Of a DNA stretch of 64,000 nucleotides, positions 1-12,547 are shown piece by piece; the first letter of the stretch is position 1; every line of letters starts with the position of its first letter. The notes under the pieces were generated by a model, which had not been told where the DNA came from, did no database searches, and saw nothing but the letters and a program-made list of their open reading frames with translations. Source of the DNA: Owenia fusiformis (Eukaryota > Annelida > Polychaeta > Sabellida > Oweniidae); the NCBI GenBank assembly GCA_903813345.2, contig CAIIXF020000001.1:18121915-18185914 (forward strand), given 5' to 3'. The position numbers were made by a program, and so were the translations under genes.

Positions 1-170
1 TGATAAAAATATAGAATATGATATGCCTTTCAGGAATCAAAAAAGAATAATTCACCTTTCAAACGATTTAATGTTTAATTGATCAAAATATATATCTTGT
101 TGGTACGAAATTCTGCCCGTCCACACTTTTTTTGCATAAATATAAGCGTTAAGTTAGCATTGTTATATTA

Positions 171-178
171 TGACGTCA
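171..178. promoter_or_regulatory. CRE palindrome TGACGTCA
   Basis: A perfect 8-bp CREB/ATF palindrome, followed by TCAC. No core promoter is visible next to it. Function is inferred only from the motif. Confidence 0.25.
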
Positions 179-783
179 TCACACAGAATCTATTTGTCTT
201 TTCCAAAATAGTGAATTAAAATATTGAGAAAATTTGAGAAAGATCCGTTAAGAAAAGAAAAAGTTATCTTCATTTTTCGTTTAAAATTAAAATCATTTTT
301 CTTCAAAATGTTACAGTCCACACCCGGTTTTAGCATAGAAAGTCGCATAATACGGCTTGCGTGATTCTCATTTAAAAAGTCCCAAATCAGTTATTTGGAA
401 TTCTGATAGGCAAAATATTTCATGGACATACGTTTTCAACTGATGACGAAAAATTGTAGAAAAATATGATTTTGCTGTCGAGATATTGCGGTTTTAAAAG
501 TAAGTACGCATGTAAAAATGCAGTAAAATGCCGCGATGTACAGTATCTGACGTCGTATCCTTTTAATTTTTATTTGAAAAATGACGGGCAATTTGAATAT
601 TTGAAATGAATGATAAAAACATATTTTCAAACTCGATGTGGGGCTTTTAAACTGAACTTTACTGATTTTGGAACCAAATGTCAATGCGCAGCTTGCCTTA
701 TAAGTAGGTACCGTTTACATCTACAAAACAAAAATCTTAGCGAACTCGAGCACTGCCAGTTCCTCCATTTTGTTACGTTGACG

Positions 784-791
784 TGACGTCA
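784..791. promoter_or_regulatory. CRE palindrome TGACGTCA
   Basis: A second perfect CREB/ATF palindrome, preceded by GTTGACG. It lies 613 bp from the one at 171. The pair is suggestive, but no transcription start can be placed. Confidence 0.25.
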
Positions 792-973
792 ATTATAGAA
801 GTTGGGGGAATATTATTGTTTAGCAAACCATCGTTTTCCTAACCTATTCCATCGTTGTACTAATTTGAAAAGGTTAACATCAATATTGGTTTAATGTTTG
901 ACAAAACATGAAAGTACAAAACAAATTCTCTAGAAATGTCAATTTTGATCAATTTCAATTGGTCAGGAAGGTT

Positions 974-985
974 TGCGCATGCGCC
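974..985. promoter_or_regulatory. NRF-1-like site
   Basis: TGCGCATGCGCC matches the NRF-1 palindrome at all but one terminal base. CpG-containing 12-mers are rare in this AT-rich DNA. A weak TATA-like AATATAAATG follows at about 990. A promoter here is possible, but no downstream exon supports it. Confidence 0.25.
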
Positions 986-2727
986 TCACAAATATAAATG
1001 CCTTCAAAACCGTAATATTTCTGGCGTTTTGAAGTTTTAGAGAAGCTCATTATTTTGGGGATTCGATTTGGAATTTGATATTTTGGTGTGTTTGATATAT
1101 CGATAGTTGAACTTGGTTTAAAGTGTTGCATCATCGGTTTAGATGATTAAAATGTTGGGGTTTGATTCAATTCCGTTAATATTTCATTTTGTCTAATTTG
1201 ATGTTTTAATCAAAGTTTTAACCACTGTCTCTTTGTCCTCGATGGTGGTTTACCAAACCGAAATATATTGTAACGTTATGTATCACATTAATCTTGGTTA
1301 CTTGGCAATGAGGAACTTCTATTTACAATTAAAAAATGTCTGAAACAAAATATGGCGGTCATAAAAATAAAATAGATTGCTATTTCAAATCATTTTTTTT
1401 CACATTTTGTCTATTTCAAGAATGAATTCAAATATTCAAAGTTTCTATCATTCGAAGCAATATATTTGGCACATTTTTGAAAAATTCAAAATATTTTGTT
1501 TGGTGACCTTTCCGAAAGTACAACCTATTACAATTTTTCAGTCACGTCATATAGGGCTGAACGGCTGTTTCATCATGTTTAGTGTCATTCCGACCATACC
1601 TATTGTTATCGTTCTCATGCAAATGGTGGAACTAGTAATACTGACTAAAGGTCAAAACATAACTTTGTTACTACTAAGTTCAAAAGATCTCAAATATCCA
1701 GAATGTTTCTGTGACTTCCTGTTTTTGACTTCCTTTTAACTACCCTGAGACCATACACAACACTCATTGGTGTTTAACTATTTTATAATTTAGATTCTAG
1801 CACATAAATCCTTTTATTAAATCAGTGTCATATTCTTCACTCTCTGATTGGTCCATGTCCTACAAGTGACTAAAAATAATGAGCGATATTCAACGGAACT
1901 CACGTGACTTCTATTGAATATCAAATGATATTCACCAGTCACGACTTAGTCCAGTGTAATTTTAATTCTATATATCACCTGGAGTACATTGTTATGATTA
2001 ATTAGACATCAATAGTTTCTTATTCCATTGATGTGAGTGAGAAGTTTAACAGTGAATAATAAATAAATATTTAATTCCTTTTTCTTGTGAAAGATGCGCA
2101 GTTATTCACCTCAATGGAATTATATATTTGTATAATATTTGTCATTTTCTTGATTAAATGAGCTCCTTCAGCTCGTTTCAAACGAGGTTTGAAACTATAT
2201 CTTTACTCAAGGATGCAATACAATACACTCAAGATCTGGAAAGCTGAAGATACTATTCTGGAAATAATAGTGAAGATTATCCATTATCTTGGAAATCCTA
2301 AACTCGTAATCATTCTTGGCAATACTATGTACATTTGTTACACTTGGAGTAGATAGTTAGTTTCAGTGTATAGTCATTCTGGCTCCTTCAACCCACTTGC
2401 AAAACATATAACTTCCATTATGACTATTTGTATGTGTCATGTATTATCACAATTGCCACACCAAAGTAAAATGGATGGACCCAGTGAAAAGCCAACTTAA
2501 AATTGGCAATATTTTTCAAATATTCGATTAAAATATAAAAATATTCTAGGTCTTCTAAATAAAGGCTCAGTGATAACTCCTCCAAAGTTACTCTTACTGC
2601 AATGCACATGTTAAAGTAAGTGTTCAAACTAGGATTTATTGAGACTCATTGTCAAGGGATTTGTGTTTGTATATTTAAGTTGTAATATTCCATGGACTAA
2701 ATCTTTGAAGGAGTGTCAATCGAAAAA

Positions 2728-3849
2728 CAGAGTGTCACAAAAAAGTCTCAATTTTGTTTACATTGATGTAGCTTTATCAAAATATTAACTGCAATTTAAA
2801 TCAAACAGTGTAAGATATAGTAGATATAAGACTTAGAGGTCAAGCAGAACGATGTCGATATTCAGACATTATAAGTAGGCTGGAATAAATGGGAGGAGAA
2901 AAGTTAAATACAGTTTCACTGGAAACGCCCCCTTTTCTACTTTTAACGAATTTTGTTTTTCTTCAAAAATAAACGCAACAAAAATTCGTTTTAAAAACGA
3001 TTGATTCTAAAAATTGAAAAACAGAAATTGCCAATGCATATTTAGTCTATGTCAACAAAAATGTGCAAAATGGCGAGTCCAACCATACGATTCGCCGCAT
3101 ATAATTTGTCAATGAATAAATTATATTAAAGTATTCAAATATGGATATATTCTATGCTTAAACGACTGTTCTCTGAAATAAAATGTGTGGTTGTTAATGC
3201 CTCAAACTAGTTAAAGGACACACGAAAAGTTTTGCTCTCCAATAAAACGGAGGAAATAAAGAAACATAAACATAAACATTGTTTTCATAACTAAAAAACA
3301 GTTTCGGGCATTTTTACTAAAAAATTAAATTTCGTGCAATTTTAGCAACAAAATATTTCATTATAATTAAAACAATACCATAATGTACAAAATACCCTAT
3401 TTTTAAGTTTTATGTACACATTTTAAATAAGTACAGGATTTTATACCGTTGGTTTCAAAAGCAAATCTATTGTTGTGAAATATTTAAAAAAAAGCAAGTT
3501 TGAACAAAATTATTCATATGTTTTTCCGTGAGTTCTAAACATAATTGCATCCAAGGAGTGTCTCAAATCTGAATCTCCATTGAATTTGTCTTTTAAAATT
3601 GTATTTGATGTTTTTCACATTGAATAAAATGTCTAAAAAAATCTATAGTTTTCCTATCAAAATGGCCTAACATCAACTACATATAGGATTGGCTAAAACG
3701 AAGGCTTTTGCATTTAAAATAATACATGTGGTTAAAATATTTCATCTATTCGCTTAAAGGCAAGTAAGTACTTATGTTACTTATATTCTAAACAATAATG
3801 GACTGTTTTACACTAAAATTGAAATATGCTCAAATTTTGACCCACCCTG
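2728..3849. mobile_element. Possible degraded mariner-like element
   Basis: The left side begins CAGAGTGTCACAAAAAAGTC. The right side ends TTTGACCCACCCTG followed by TA, whose reverse complement is TA-CAGGGTGGGTCAAA. CAGGGTG ends beside TA are typical of Tc1/mariner elements, but the two ends match only partly and the left flank lacks TA. There is no transposase reading frame inside. The right end alone may be a solitary relic. Confidence 0.2.
2941..2996. repeat. Hairpin inverted repeat
   Basis: The left arm (2941-2958, TTTTAACGAATTTTGTTT) pairs with the right arm (2977-2996, reverse complement TTTTAAAACGAATTTTTGTT), leaving about 18 bp of loop. It is seen directly in the sequence; its role is unknown. 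Confidence 0.5.
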
Positions 3850-4315
3850 TATTTATATCCACAGTGTAGCCAGACTTTTAATATGAAAATATTTACAACA
3901 TAAAAGGGATGTTTAGCACAGAGCGGGAACAAAAAAGAAGCCTCGTATAAAATTGAAAATATTTTTATTGGATATTACAACTGATATCTACAGTATTCAT
4001 ATGATTGTAGAATCAGTGAATATGAAATGATTGATTTCATTTTGGGAGTATCCCAAATGTTATTGTGTGAGCTTTTATTCGCTAACAAAGGGAACTCTGT
4101 CGCTAAATGTTAACATAGCCATGTTCGGGGCGGGGCTTACAACGATCCTCAAATTACGTTTTAAAATAAAATACTGTAAACTGAATATTGTCGCGTATTT
4201 GTTTTTGTGGAAGTTATATATTTCACTTGCACCTCCAGAAGGAAAATCGTGCTTGATTTTTCAATTTTTAGATATCGTTTATATTATAAAAGGTTGGTAA
4301 ACCAAAATTAGTCCA

Positions 4316-4801
4316 TCACACATACATTATGATAATTTCCAAAATAAGCCCTCTATGGGCGGTACTCGTGTAAAACGAGCCCATTATTGGATAGCGCTCG
4401 AAAGCAATTCTCTTTCTTGCCTTCAACGAATATTTAATCCTAATAACATTTATGTAACGAATATTATACAGACCATCGTGTAAGTTATTTGTTGTTTTAT
4501 ATTTCTTATGTGTTGGTTTTTGTTGAGTTATGTTCTTTATATGTTTCAGAAGTCTACATTTATTGGGCGATATAAAACAGTGGGTAAGGCTGTGAAAAGT
4601 TTGAAATAATGTTCGAATATTATGTGTCATAATAATGATGACTTTTAGACAAAAAATCAAAGCTAGTATACTCGGACAACACAACTGCCTCCAATGTATC
4701 AGATCCGTCGATACTTTCCAACGTGTTAATAACGCATTTGTGCGAACGTGAGCATTCATACAGCAATCATTTGTCATTTCCAAAATAATACTCAAAATCA
4801 A
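4316..4801 (-). CDS. Unusually long open frame, 161 codons, no known domain
   Basis: This is the longest uninterrupted frame in the window. At this AT content a chance frame of this length is uncommon but not impossible. The product is Ile/Leu/Thr/His-rich with no signal peptide, domain or catalytic motif that I recognise. A plausible plus-strand micro-exon (4550-4583) lies antisense inside it. The 3' part includes a small hairpin (GGGCGGTACTCG...CGAGCCC near 4358-4383). It is most likely fortuitous or part of a degraded repeat. Confidence 0.12.
   Translation of the reverse strand: MILSIILEMTNDCCMNAHVRTNALLTRWKVSTDLIHWRQLCCPSILALIFCLKVIIIMTHNIRTLFQTFHSLTHCFISPNKCRLLKHIKNITQQKPTHKKYKTTNNLHDGLYNIRYINVIRIKYSLKARKRIAFERYPIMGSFYTSTAHRGLILEIIIMYV
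4550..4583 (+). CDS. Candidate 34-bp micro-exon
   Basis: The acceptor is TTCTTTATATGTTTCAG. The donor is CAGTGG followed by GTAAGG. Two frames are open (KSTFIGRYKTV or SLHLLGDIKQW), so the frame is undecided. Both splice sites are good, but in AT-rich DNA such a pair can occur by chance and no adjoining exon is linked. Confidence 0.2.
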
Positions 4802-5560
4802 ATATGTACATAGCTGAAATCCTTATGTTTGGAGGATACAAAATATTGTACAGCACAACCTAAATTCGCCACAAAAATAACAATATTTTGTCTGGTATTT
4901 GCGTTGCATATTATTTAAAAGGTATCCACTTAAAGAGCACTTTCTGGTGAAACTTTCAGCAAATAATGCATCAGCAAAGTTAATTTAACCAATGTGTTGG
5001 AGGATACAAATATGAGGCACATCGTGTATGCACAGTAAACGTACTTTATTTCATAGGTAATGCATATCTAACACTCGTCATTTTTGGGAGCTTATCGCAA
5101 ACATTTTTTTCTTCTATTAGTAGGTTGGAAAAATATCAGTGCAATCGATACAATGTATGTGCTGTAATCCGGGTTCATTGTAACAAAACCTTGTTTTTGT
5201 CAAACGATTCATCATTTAGCTTTTTGTAAGAAGACACGCAATAAACTGCATAATTTTAATTTTGCTCATCACAAGAAACTTCCCATTAGATAACATTATC
5301 AGTAATATTTCCGACATTTAATTTTCCGAACCTGACAAAAATTAGGCAAAAGGCAGATTAAATGATCTTAGGCAAAATCACCATTTATACGAACAGTATT
5401 TCTGATATTTCTTACATTAAGTTACATCCATCGTGTCTTCCTCCCTTTTGATGAAGTGGGAAATTCAAATATTTAAAAAATTTAAAAAACAGATACATTT
5501 CAAAAAGATGGTTTCCGCAAAGGTCTTTAAGTTGTTTTACTTTGTATTATGTAAATGTTT

Positions 5561-5650
5561 CTTTTTGTGTTACTTTTTCCCTTTCACTGTTGAGTATAGT
5601 ACTCTCTGAGGGGAATAAACAGTGAAAGCGACCAAGTAACTCACAAAAAG
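5561..5650. repeat. Short palindromic element
   Basis: The left arm at 5561-5591 (CTTTTTGTGTTACTTTTTCC, then CTTTCACTGTT) is the imperfect inverse of 5618-5650 (AACAGTGAAAG...CAAAAAG). The arms are about 31-33 bp with a 26-bp loop. The size and form fit a miniature hairpin element. No target duplication was identified. Confidence 0.5.
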
Positions 5651-5899
5651 AGTCTCAGTGTTTTATGTTACTTCTAGTCATCATTTTTATGTTTTAGATG
5701 TACTGTATAACGTTAATATTTCTAAAGTTAATTTATTGTGTTCTCATCCATCTGATGATTTTTGAGGTAGATATTGCTCTTGACCATGGTATAAGGTCGT
5801 TATTCACCTGTCGGGGTCGATGATATGGCAATATCCCTCGGGTGATATCGATATTTCCCTCGGTCACTGCGTTCCTTCGAAAAATATTGATAATTATCA

Positions 5900-8770
5900 T
5901 TCTTGTGATATGTAAATCGCTACTTTTTATGTACCTGAAACACGTTCAAGTATGGGATGAAATCAAATAAAATACAGTAATAAAAACATACAAGGGGGAC
6001 CGAACTGGCATATATCCTGACTCATCCTTTCTTAAAACATATACAAACGTATTTTAGTATTTACGTGTGGTTATATCGTAGAAGTCAAGCAAGAGCCTTT
6101 AATCAACGTATTTGGTAAAACTAGCTATCTCAAAACTCCGGAGTTCACTCAATATTGAATAGAAAATGACCAAATTATGTTGTTTTTTCAATTGAGGTTC
6201 ATCTACAGACATAAAATATGTACAGATTTGTAAAAAGTCATATTCTATTACTGCACATCTCCATCAGTAGAGCAAGTCGCATCATTCAAAGTGTTTGGAC
6301 GTGCACATCTACAGTTTTTTCTACTTTAATAACTTCATGGCTATAGAACATCACGATCTTTCATAGTATATTGAGAAACTAAATTAGAAACTATAGCATT
6401 GAATATATGTGACATGTCGATCTTACTACTTAGAATAGCAATAATTTACTTTCTATCTTACCATTAAGACTAGAGGTCAAAGCGTTAGAAGTATGGTTGT
6501 TACTACAAGTACTTTTTCCTAGCGATTCAGTTTGTCGCTTTAATGTCTAGTATTTTCGATTTGAAATTATGAACTTTTCGAATTTTCTATTTTGATTTAT
6601 TTATAATATAAAATATTGATCCAAATATTGCTTATCATCCTATATGATTCAATGGGTACCAAATGATCCATTGATGATGTATATGTAGAAATACATGTAC
6701 ACATAAGTTATACTTAATTTATTTACATAAACAAAAAATAACAGTTTGAATTTGCAGATTTTATATAAATAATGTTGTGTCGACTTACTTATTTTGTTTA
6801 CTCTGATATGAACATCAATTGTCGTCATTTTCGTTGTTTGTGTAATCTTCTTATTTGTACAATGGAAATTGTCATGGCTATTTCACACCCTGTAACTTGA
6901 ATTATTCCACAGTGGTACCACGTGTTGACATTATCATTAGTCGCATCTATGAATACATATGTGGAGGGCTTTGTAAAATACACTGACCCCCAAAGTGGTT
7001 GGAATATTTGCATTGTCAATAGGCATATAACTACTGAATAATCAAGTGCTGGGCTTTATCATTGGTGAATAGCCCTCCATTAGTTCCTTTGTATTTTGCA
7101 TATCTTTGATAAACCCTTTGACCCACATACAATGTACATCTTCGTTACATAAGTAATTCCTATTTGTCTTATTGGGTAAAGATTTATTACTTTTGTGTCA
7201 TCAACAATTAGCATACTGACATGAGATCATGTTAGCTGTCGTAAAATGTAAACTGTATTAAAATGGTAGCTGTAGTTTGTGCAAAGTTCGATGAACTATA
7301 GTTTCCAAAATCGAATAAATCGTCCCACATGTAGTATTTTCTAGAACCCTTGATTTTGACAAGCCAATATTTGAAAGCAAGACAACAACTAATCAAAGCA
7401 TATTTAATAGAGAAATACCATAAAGCAAAAGGTCCATGAGACGTGAGATAGTCACGTGAGATAGATCACGTAATTCAGTGACACGTTCCCGTAAACATTG
7501 TAATTTCCACATTTGAATGTCATATTTATATTCTGTAAGATTGCCTCCCATTAAGTGTTGCATCTAGTCTGGTCCCTTTACCATTATCCAGTTCCTTACC
7601 GTGTCAAAAAGTGTGTATACCGGTGAGTTGTAAGCAAGGGGGCACATTACAATGTAAGGACGTGATGCAATTGTAACTAAACTGATACATCTACAACATC
7701 ATTTACCATGAACATCTTGCACTGCTGTACGAGACATATTCGTATCGAAGATAAATAAATCTTAATCATTCGAGACAACGACGAAGTAAACGATTCATTC
7801 AAATAATAATTCCAATCCAAGAAACATCTTTATTCATTGTTGATGGGGTTGAAATATTTGATTATTACCATTTTCATTTATTATTTCATCTTACAACAAA
7901 ATCCTGTGAAATCAATAATAATATACACCGTTGGAATGTATCAAAACAAACATTCACTATTTTTGATATTCTCAGAGTGCGAAGAATGTTTACTTTGACC
8001 AGTTTAACAGCTTATTACATAGACTTCAATATGATGAATTTGTAACATAGAAGACCAAGTTAACCTCCTTGCTAACTAGCTCAAAATAGTCCTTTGATAT
8101 TCACAAATTGTGAGAAAATGCTTTTTTGACCAGACAAACGCACTCTAAAAACGTTATAGGGGTCATTTAGCTGACTTTCATTAGCTCACTTTTATTTTGG
8201 AGTTCTAAGCTGTACAGAGTGTGCAAAAATTAGGAGGAGTTACTCTTCATCAAACATAAGAGGTTGGTGTAGAAACATACTCCCCTTAAACTCATATACT
8301 CCAGTTTCTACGACATACATGTTATGCGGCATTAGAGAGGTCGTCCAAAGTTACAAGGCAATGCAAAATATCACTCATACAGGTAAACGGGTCAGAAAGT
8401 CATAACTGGCCAAAACATAAAGGTTTGCAGCAGTTTTATGTCAAGTACAACTTCATGAAAGTCAAATATTAGAGATACAGGAAGTGTAAATATCAATTTG
8501 ACAGTGCTTTGTGTTAAGCTAGACATATTGGTAGAAAGATGAATGACAAAATACTTTGTTTTGTTTTGCTTTGCAATTGTTTTGTCGATATTTTTCTATT
8601 TTTGTACTGAGCATTAGCAACCCTATATACACACGAGTATCTAAACAGCTTGTTTATTTCGATGTTTACTAAAGAGAAGAAATGATTTCGCCTCTCTTGT
8701 TTCTTCTTTTACAGCTGTACTTTGTGTAATTGTTTTCTTCATTTGATTGTTAGCTTTTGTCTTTCATACC
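5900..8770. other. AT-rich non-coding stretch
   Basis: No gene is supported. Around 5800-5875 there is a short CpG-bearing tract with two CCCTCGG words spaced by ATATCGATATT, resembling degraded MITE interiors. At about 7541-7621 an open stretch ends in a CCG-GTGAGT donor, but its acceptor is weak. E-box CACGTG occurs near 7455. Confidence 0.4.
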
Positions 8771-8772
8771 AG

Positions 8773-8849
8773 CCTCTATCAACAATGCTGTCGCTGGCGT
8801 TGATCCAAATGACAATTTCAGGAGAAATGACCATTCTAGGCTATTCTAG
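8773..8849 (+). CDS. Candidate terminal exon
   Basis: The acceptor GTCTTTCATACCAG is followed by two bases and then 24 codons ending in TAG. The peptide begins SINNAVAGVDPNDNF and has a balanced, protein-like composition. No donor is present, so it would have to be a last exon. It is unrecognised and may be chance. Confidence 0.2.
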
Positions 8850-10325
8850 GATTAGACGCGCCTCACTCTTATGTTATTAGATGCATTGCACAAGTGCCAA
8901 GCCAAAGGGACGGTTGTTACAGAACCTACATCTTGGATTAGTTTATTCATCTGTTAATTAGGGTGTAGTTATTTGATCAGATTTTTAGATGATGTATTTT
9001 TGAAAATCTTTACTAAAGTGCAAATATGTCGCACGTCTAATGACACAGCCTGTAGATTTAGATCATATTTTAGTCTCAATTTAGTAACAAATGAAGTAAA
9101 AAGGTATAAACACTACCAACATCATGTAATAAATGATCGTGGCTGGTTATTGATTAACTATTTTTTGAATGTATTCTGTAACAAGAACGAAACAGTCGCA
9201 GTTTATTTCTGAACTATTAAAGGTTGGAGTATGTTATGATTCTTGAAGCATCGATCATTTTTCTTTATGAGAGCATATTAAACTTGTTTTCATTCAGTTC
9301 TGACAAAGGAACTGAGAGTGGTTTTGATGTTTCAATAGACTCTGCTTAAGAAAGTGAAAGTTTGAAACATGACTTCAAACAAGGTTTAATAGAAGCGTTT
9401 GTAATCAGTTGATGGTGCTGACATAAATCTTATTCTTTCAGATCTAACACTGTTGTTTTACTGCATAGTGTTGTCGCGTTGAATGATGCGTGACGCGTGC
9501 CGTTGTAACGGGGCTAGGTGTTCCTTTGAATAACAATACCCCATATGACATCTAACGATTCCTTATTAGTTAATATGCAATCGGCGGCAAATTGGGCGAT
9601 TTAAAATGATGATTATGATCTTAGAGACTTTAAATTCCTTCAGTTTGTGATACAACGTTTTAAAACATTCACTGATCTGTGTGCCATTTTTGTCAAAATG
9701 TTTTTTTTATTTCAATGTGAATAGAATTGCCTTGACCTGTATTCCTTTGATTCAAAAGTACACGTTGTGCTAATCGTATAATACGAATTCATGCTCCGTA
9801 ACTTTCTCTTAAGTAAATTATGGTTTACGGGTTTCATATTGACAGGTCTCCTTTGTCATACTAAAACAGTAAATCTCATCCTTTGTAAACCTAAGCAAAG
9901 GACGAATAATCACACTAAATGTAACATATGAACGCGCATCAAAAGATGATGGTACAGCACTAAGATACATCCAAAACACGCACGTCTCTTAATTATCATC
10001 AAATGTCAAGATCTGTAATAAAGTGTTTTTCATTCACAATAAGGTGATAATGTCAACCGAGAGTACATTGGAATGTGACACTGAATAAATCAACTAATCT
10101 TGCAAGAGGTGACCACGGTCCACTGGTTGATCCAATTGGAAACTTAAATGATGAGTTTGATTAATACATTCACTGTATGGTTGATTAGAATCTCCAAGTA
10201 TTGTTAAAGGTCTGTCCACAAACAAAACTATCCAATTTGGACCTCCAAAGAATTACATTCTTCATCTTCAACAACAGACAGGAGAAACTTTTGTTTCCTA
10301 TGGTAATGTCCGAGTTTCCATTTGT

Positions 10326-10380
10326 TCCCTTATCGTCCATTTAATTAAACATTCAATTCCATTATTGGACGGAATAAGGA
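10326..10380. repeat. Imperfect inverted repeat in a possible conserved element
   Basis: TCCCTTATCGTCCAT (10326-10340) pairs imperfectly with ATTGGACGGAATAAGGA (10364-10380) across a homeodomain-like TTTAATTAAAC core. The surrounding 10.1-10.6 kb is less AT-skewed and rich in ATTA/TAAT words. It could be a cis-regulatory element, but this is inference only. Confidence 0.25.
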
Positions 10381-10706
10381 CTAACATTAGGGGAAACGAA
10401 CACCATCAATCCTCGTCTCCAATTATCAGGAATTGTCCAGCCTGATTTTATCCTGTCTTAAACGGTCATTCAGGTTTTACACGATCGCTTTTCTAAACTG
10501 AAGATTAAGTCAAATCTTTAATGACAGTCATTTGACTAGTAAACGAATTATCTGACATGGTTGCAATTAGCCAGCCGTTTCAATGGATTATCTTTTCTAA
10601 TTGAAAATCATGAAAATAGGTGATTCAGATTTACATCTATTAAATCCGGGCAATGGACACTCCTACATCTGTGGATATTAGACTTTAATTATATTCATCT
10701 TTTCAG

Positions 10707-10789
10707 ATGATTTTTGGACTGCATTGCTCTGTTCAAACAAGATCTCGTACAATACAATAAACTTGCGGGCATCTGTACACAATATAAAG
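10707..10789 (+). CDS. Candidate internal exon, 83 bp
   Basis: The acceptor is ATATTCATCTTTTCAG. The donor is AATATAAAG followed by GTAACA. After two leading bases, 27 codons are open, starting DFWTALLCSNKISYNT and ending ASVHNIK, and the exon leaves phase 0. The protein is unrecognised. Splice sites and frame agree, but there is no linked neighbour exon. Confidence 0.27.
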
Positions 10790-12294
10790 GTAACATTGGC
10801 AATGATAACCGATCATAGGAAACCAACCCCCGATATCCCATTTGGTACCAAAGATACATAGAAGTAGTAACACGCCTTGTTTAAAGATCGAAAAACGATT
10901 ATAACATGCGAGTTGATATAATTCACTGAAAATTGGTAAAAGTGAACGTGAGTGTCACCGTGTTCAAATAAGTGGAGAAGGACTCAAGCTATTGCATGCA
11001 TTGTAATACATATTGCATACGAGGTGTATATTTATCAATATTCTTACAAACAATTGTCACATAAATTATTCTTACAGATAATACCATTGTTGTCAATGGC
11101 AATTAACTTCAAACATTGTATGATATGTGCACATGTCCTCCAGACAGCACAAAACACACCACAGCCAAACATATATCACAGTAGCCCAATTGAACTAGAA
11201 ACTTTATCAATTTTGCCCCAGTGAAAAAGATGGAAAATGATAAAATGATATAGTTATGGCGTTTTCCGACGTAAAGGGAAGAATATGGTTGAATTAACCT
11301 CAAATTGACTTAGAGGGAGTACCTGGTATTTACATCTCGTGAATTCAAAAAATAAGTTGAGATTACACTCCTTTCAAAGCAACAAGTCAAGTGTCATCTG
11401 AGGCATATCGGGTCAAAATCATATTGCCCGAATGTAAAGCAAATTAATCATATTATGTAATGTAAGGATAATTTGAGGATACCAAAATGTATATACTTTT
11501 ATTTTAGTTTAGCAATATCCTAAATTAGCTTCACGAAACTCACAGAGGGCAACATATTTAGACCAATACAGGTCCCTATAGAAGAGCAACATTATATTCC
11601 ATGTATATAGACGCCGCGACAATTAGTTAACTCCATAGTTATCTCAAATTTCATCTTAATGTATTTTAAGTTATTAGATATAATATGCATGTTTAAAAAG
11701 GTAAGGACAACGGTATTCGATAGCTAAGTCATGTAAATAGATCATCGCAAAATAGACACGTGAACCATGAGACTGGTCAAATGAAAGACGATTTAATGCA
11801 TAGGGAACAGGTTTAGTTGTGTGAAACCGATACAACTTTTGATCAAGCAAGGGGAACGGGTTTTAAAACATATGCTAATGATCAAATTTCCCACTTTGTT
11901 GATTTCCTTTGATATTTTCAAAGACCCATAAAGTATCCTCGATATCTATGACTCCATCTTGAAACACTTTTAAAATGGACATATTTGAGAAGCAGAATGA
12001 AGTTTGTGTAATAAAATGGAAGAAAATGATAAAGCATATTTTGATTAACAGGTTTCATCAACAAAGCATTGCAATTATTATATCCATCCTAAATACTTAC
12101 CATGCATGATCATGTTAGCTTTAATGCTCTATGTAACGCTTGCGTAGCAAATTCATCTGTGAAAATCGATTGTTGAGGAAATTATAGCCATGTTTCATCT
12201 ATCTCCCAAAAAGCCATTTATATCTGTCACGATACTTCGTTTAGAATCCTTAATTCTATGCTCATTCTTGGCAGAATCCATTTTTCATCCTACA

Positions 12295-12547
12295 TTACGC
12301 TTTACGGACTGAATACTTCCCTGAGCTCTGATTGGTCGTTGGCGTTGTATTCATGCATTTGGAAGATTTTTTTCGAAAGTAGTTCGGACCTGTAAGCATA
12401 GTCTCTGGAAACTTTACCGCAACGTCTAGACTCCATCTAAATTTGAAACCATCAAGAAGTGTTTGGAAGTTACGTGAAGCACGTCTTTCCGGGAGTGATT
12501 TGCAGTGTTGCGGACCTTCAAGCAGCAAGACGAGACCGATCATAAAG
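12295..12547. other. GC-richer island: minus ORF or plus-strand first exon
   Basis: This ~250-bp island is clearly richer in G+C than its surroundings. On the minus strand it holds an 82-codon frame starting at 12543 (MIGLVLLLEGPQHCKSLPER...) with mixed third positions. On the plus strand it carries an ATTGG (inverted CCAAT) at about 12332 and two donor-like sites, ACCT-GTAAGC near 12391 and ATAAAG-GTAACA at 12547. It could therefore be a first exon with its promoter. I cannot choose between the strands. Confidence 0.25.

Larger units (their letters stand above)
1..2700. other. AT-rich non-coding stretch
   Basis: No coding island with splice sites is visible on either strand. Two perfect TGACGTCA palindromes and an NRF-1-like site are listed separately. 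At 1884-1923 a short imperfect inverted repeat (GATATTCAA and TTGAATATC) surrounds a CACGTGAC core and may be a degraded MITE. The plus-strand frame at 1377-1739 (120 codons) has a biased F/I/S composition and no recognisable domain, so it is treated as chance. Confidence 0.5.

Noticed and set aside
1377-1739. 120-codon plus-strand frame
   Set aside because: F/I/S-rich, no domain, no splice bounds; length is within chance for this AT content and window size.
7541-7621. Open stretch ending in CCG-GTGAGT
   Set aside because: The donor is good, but the acceptor (TATTCTGTAAG) is poor and the codon composition is uninformative.
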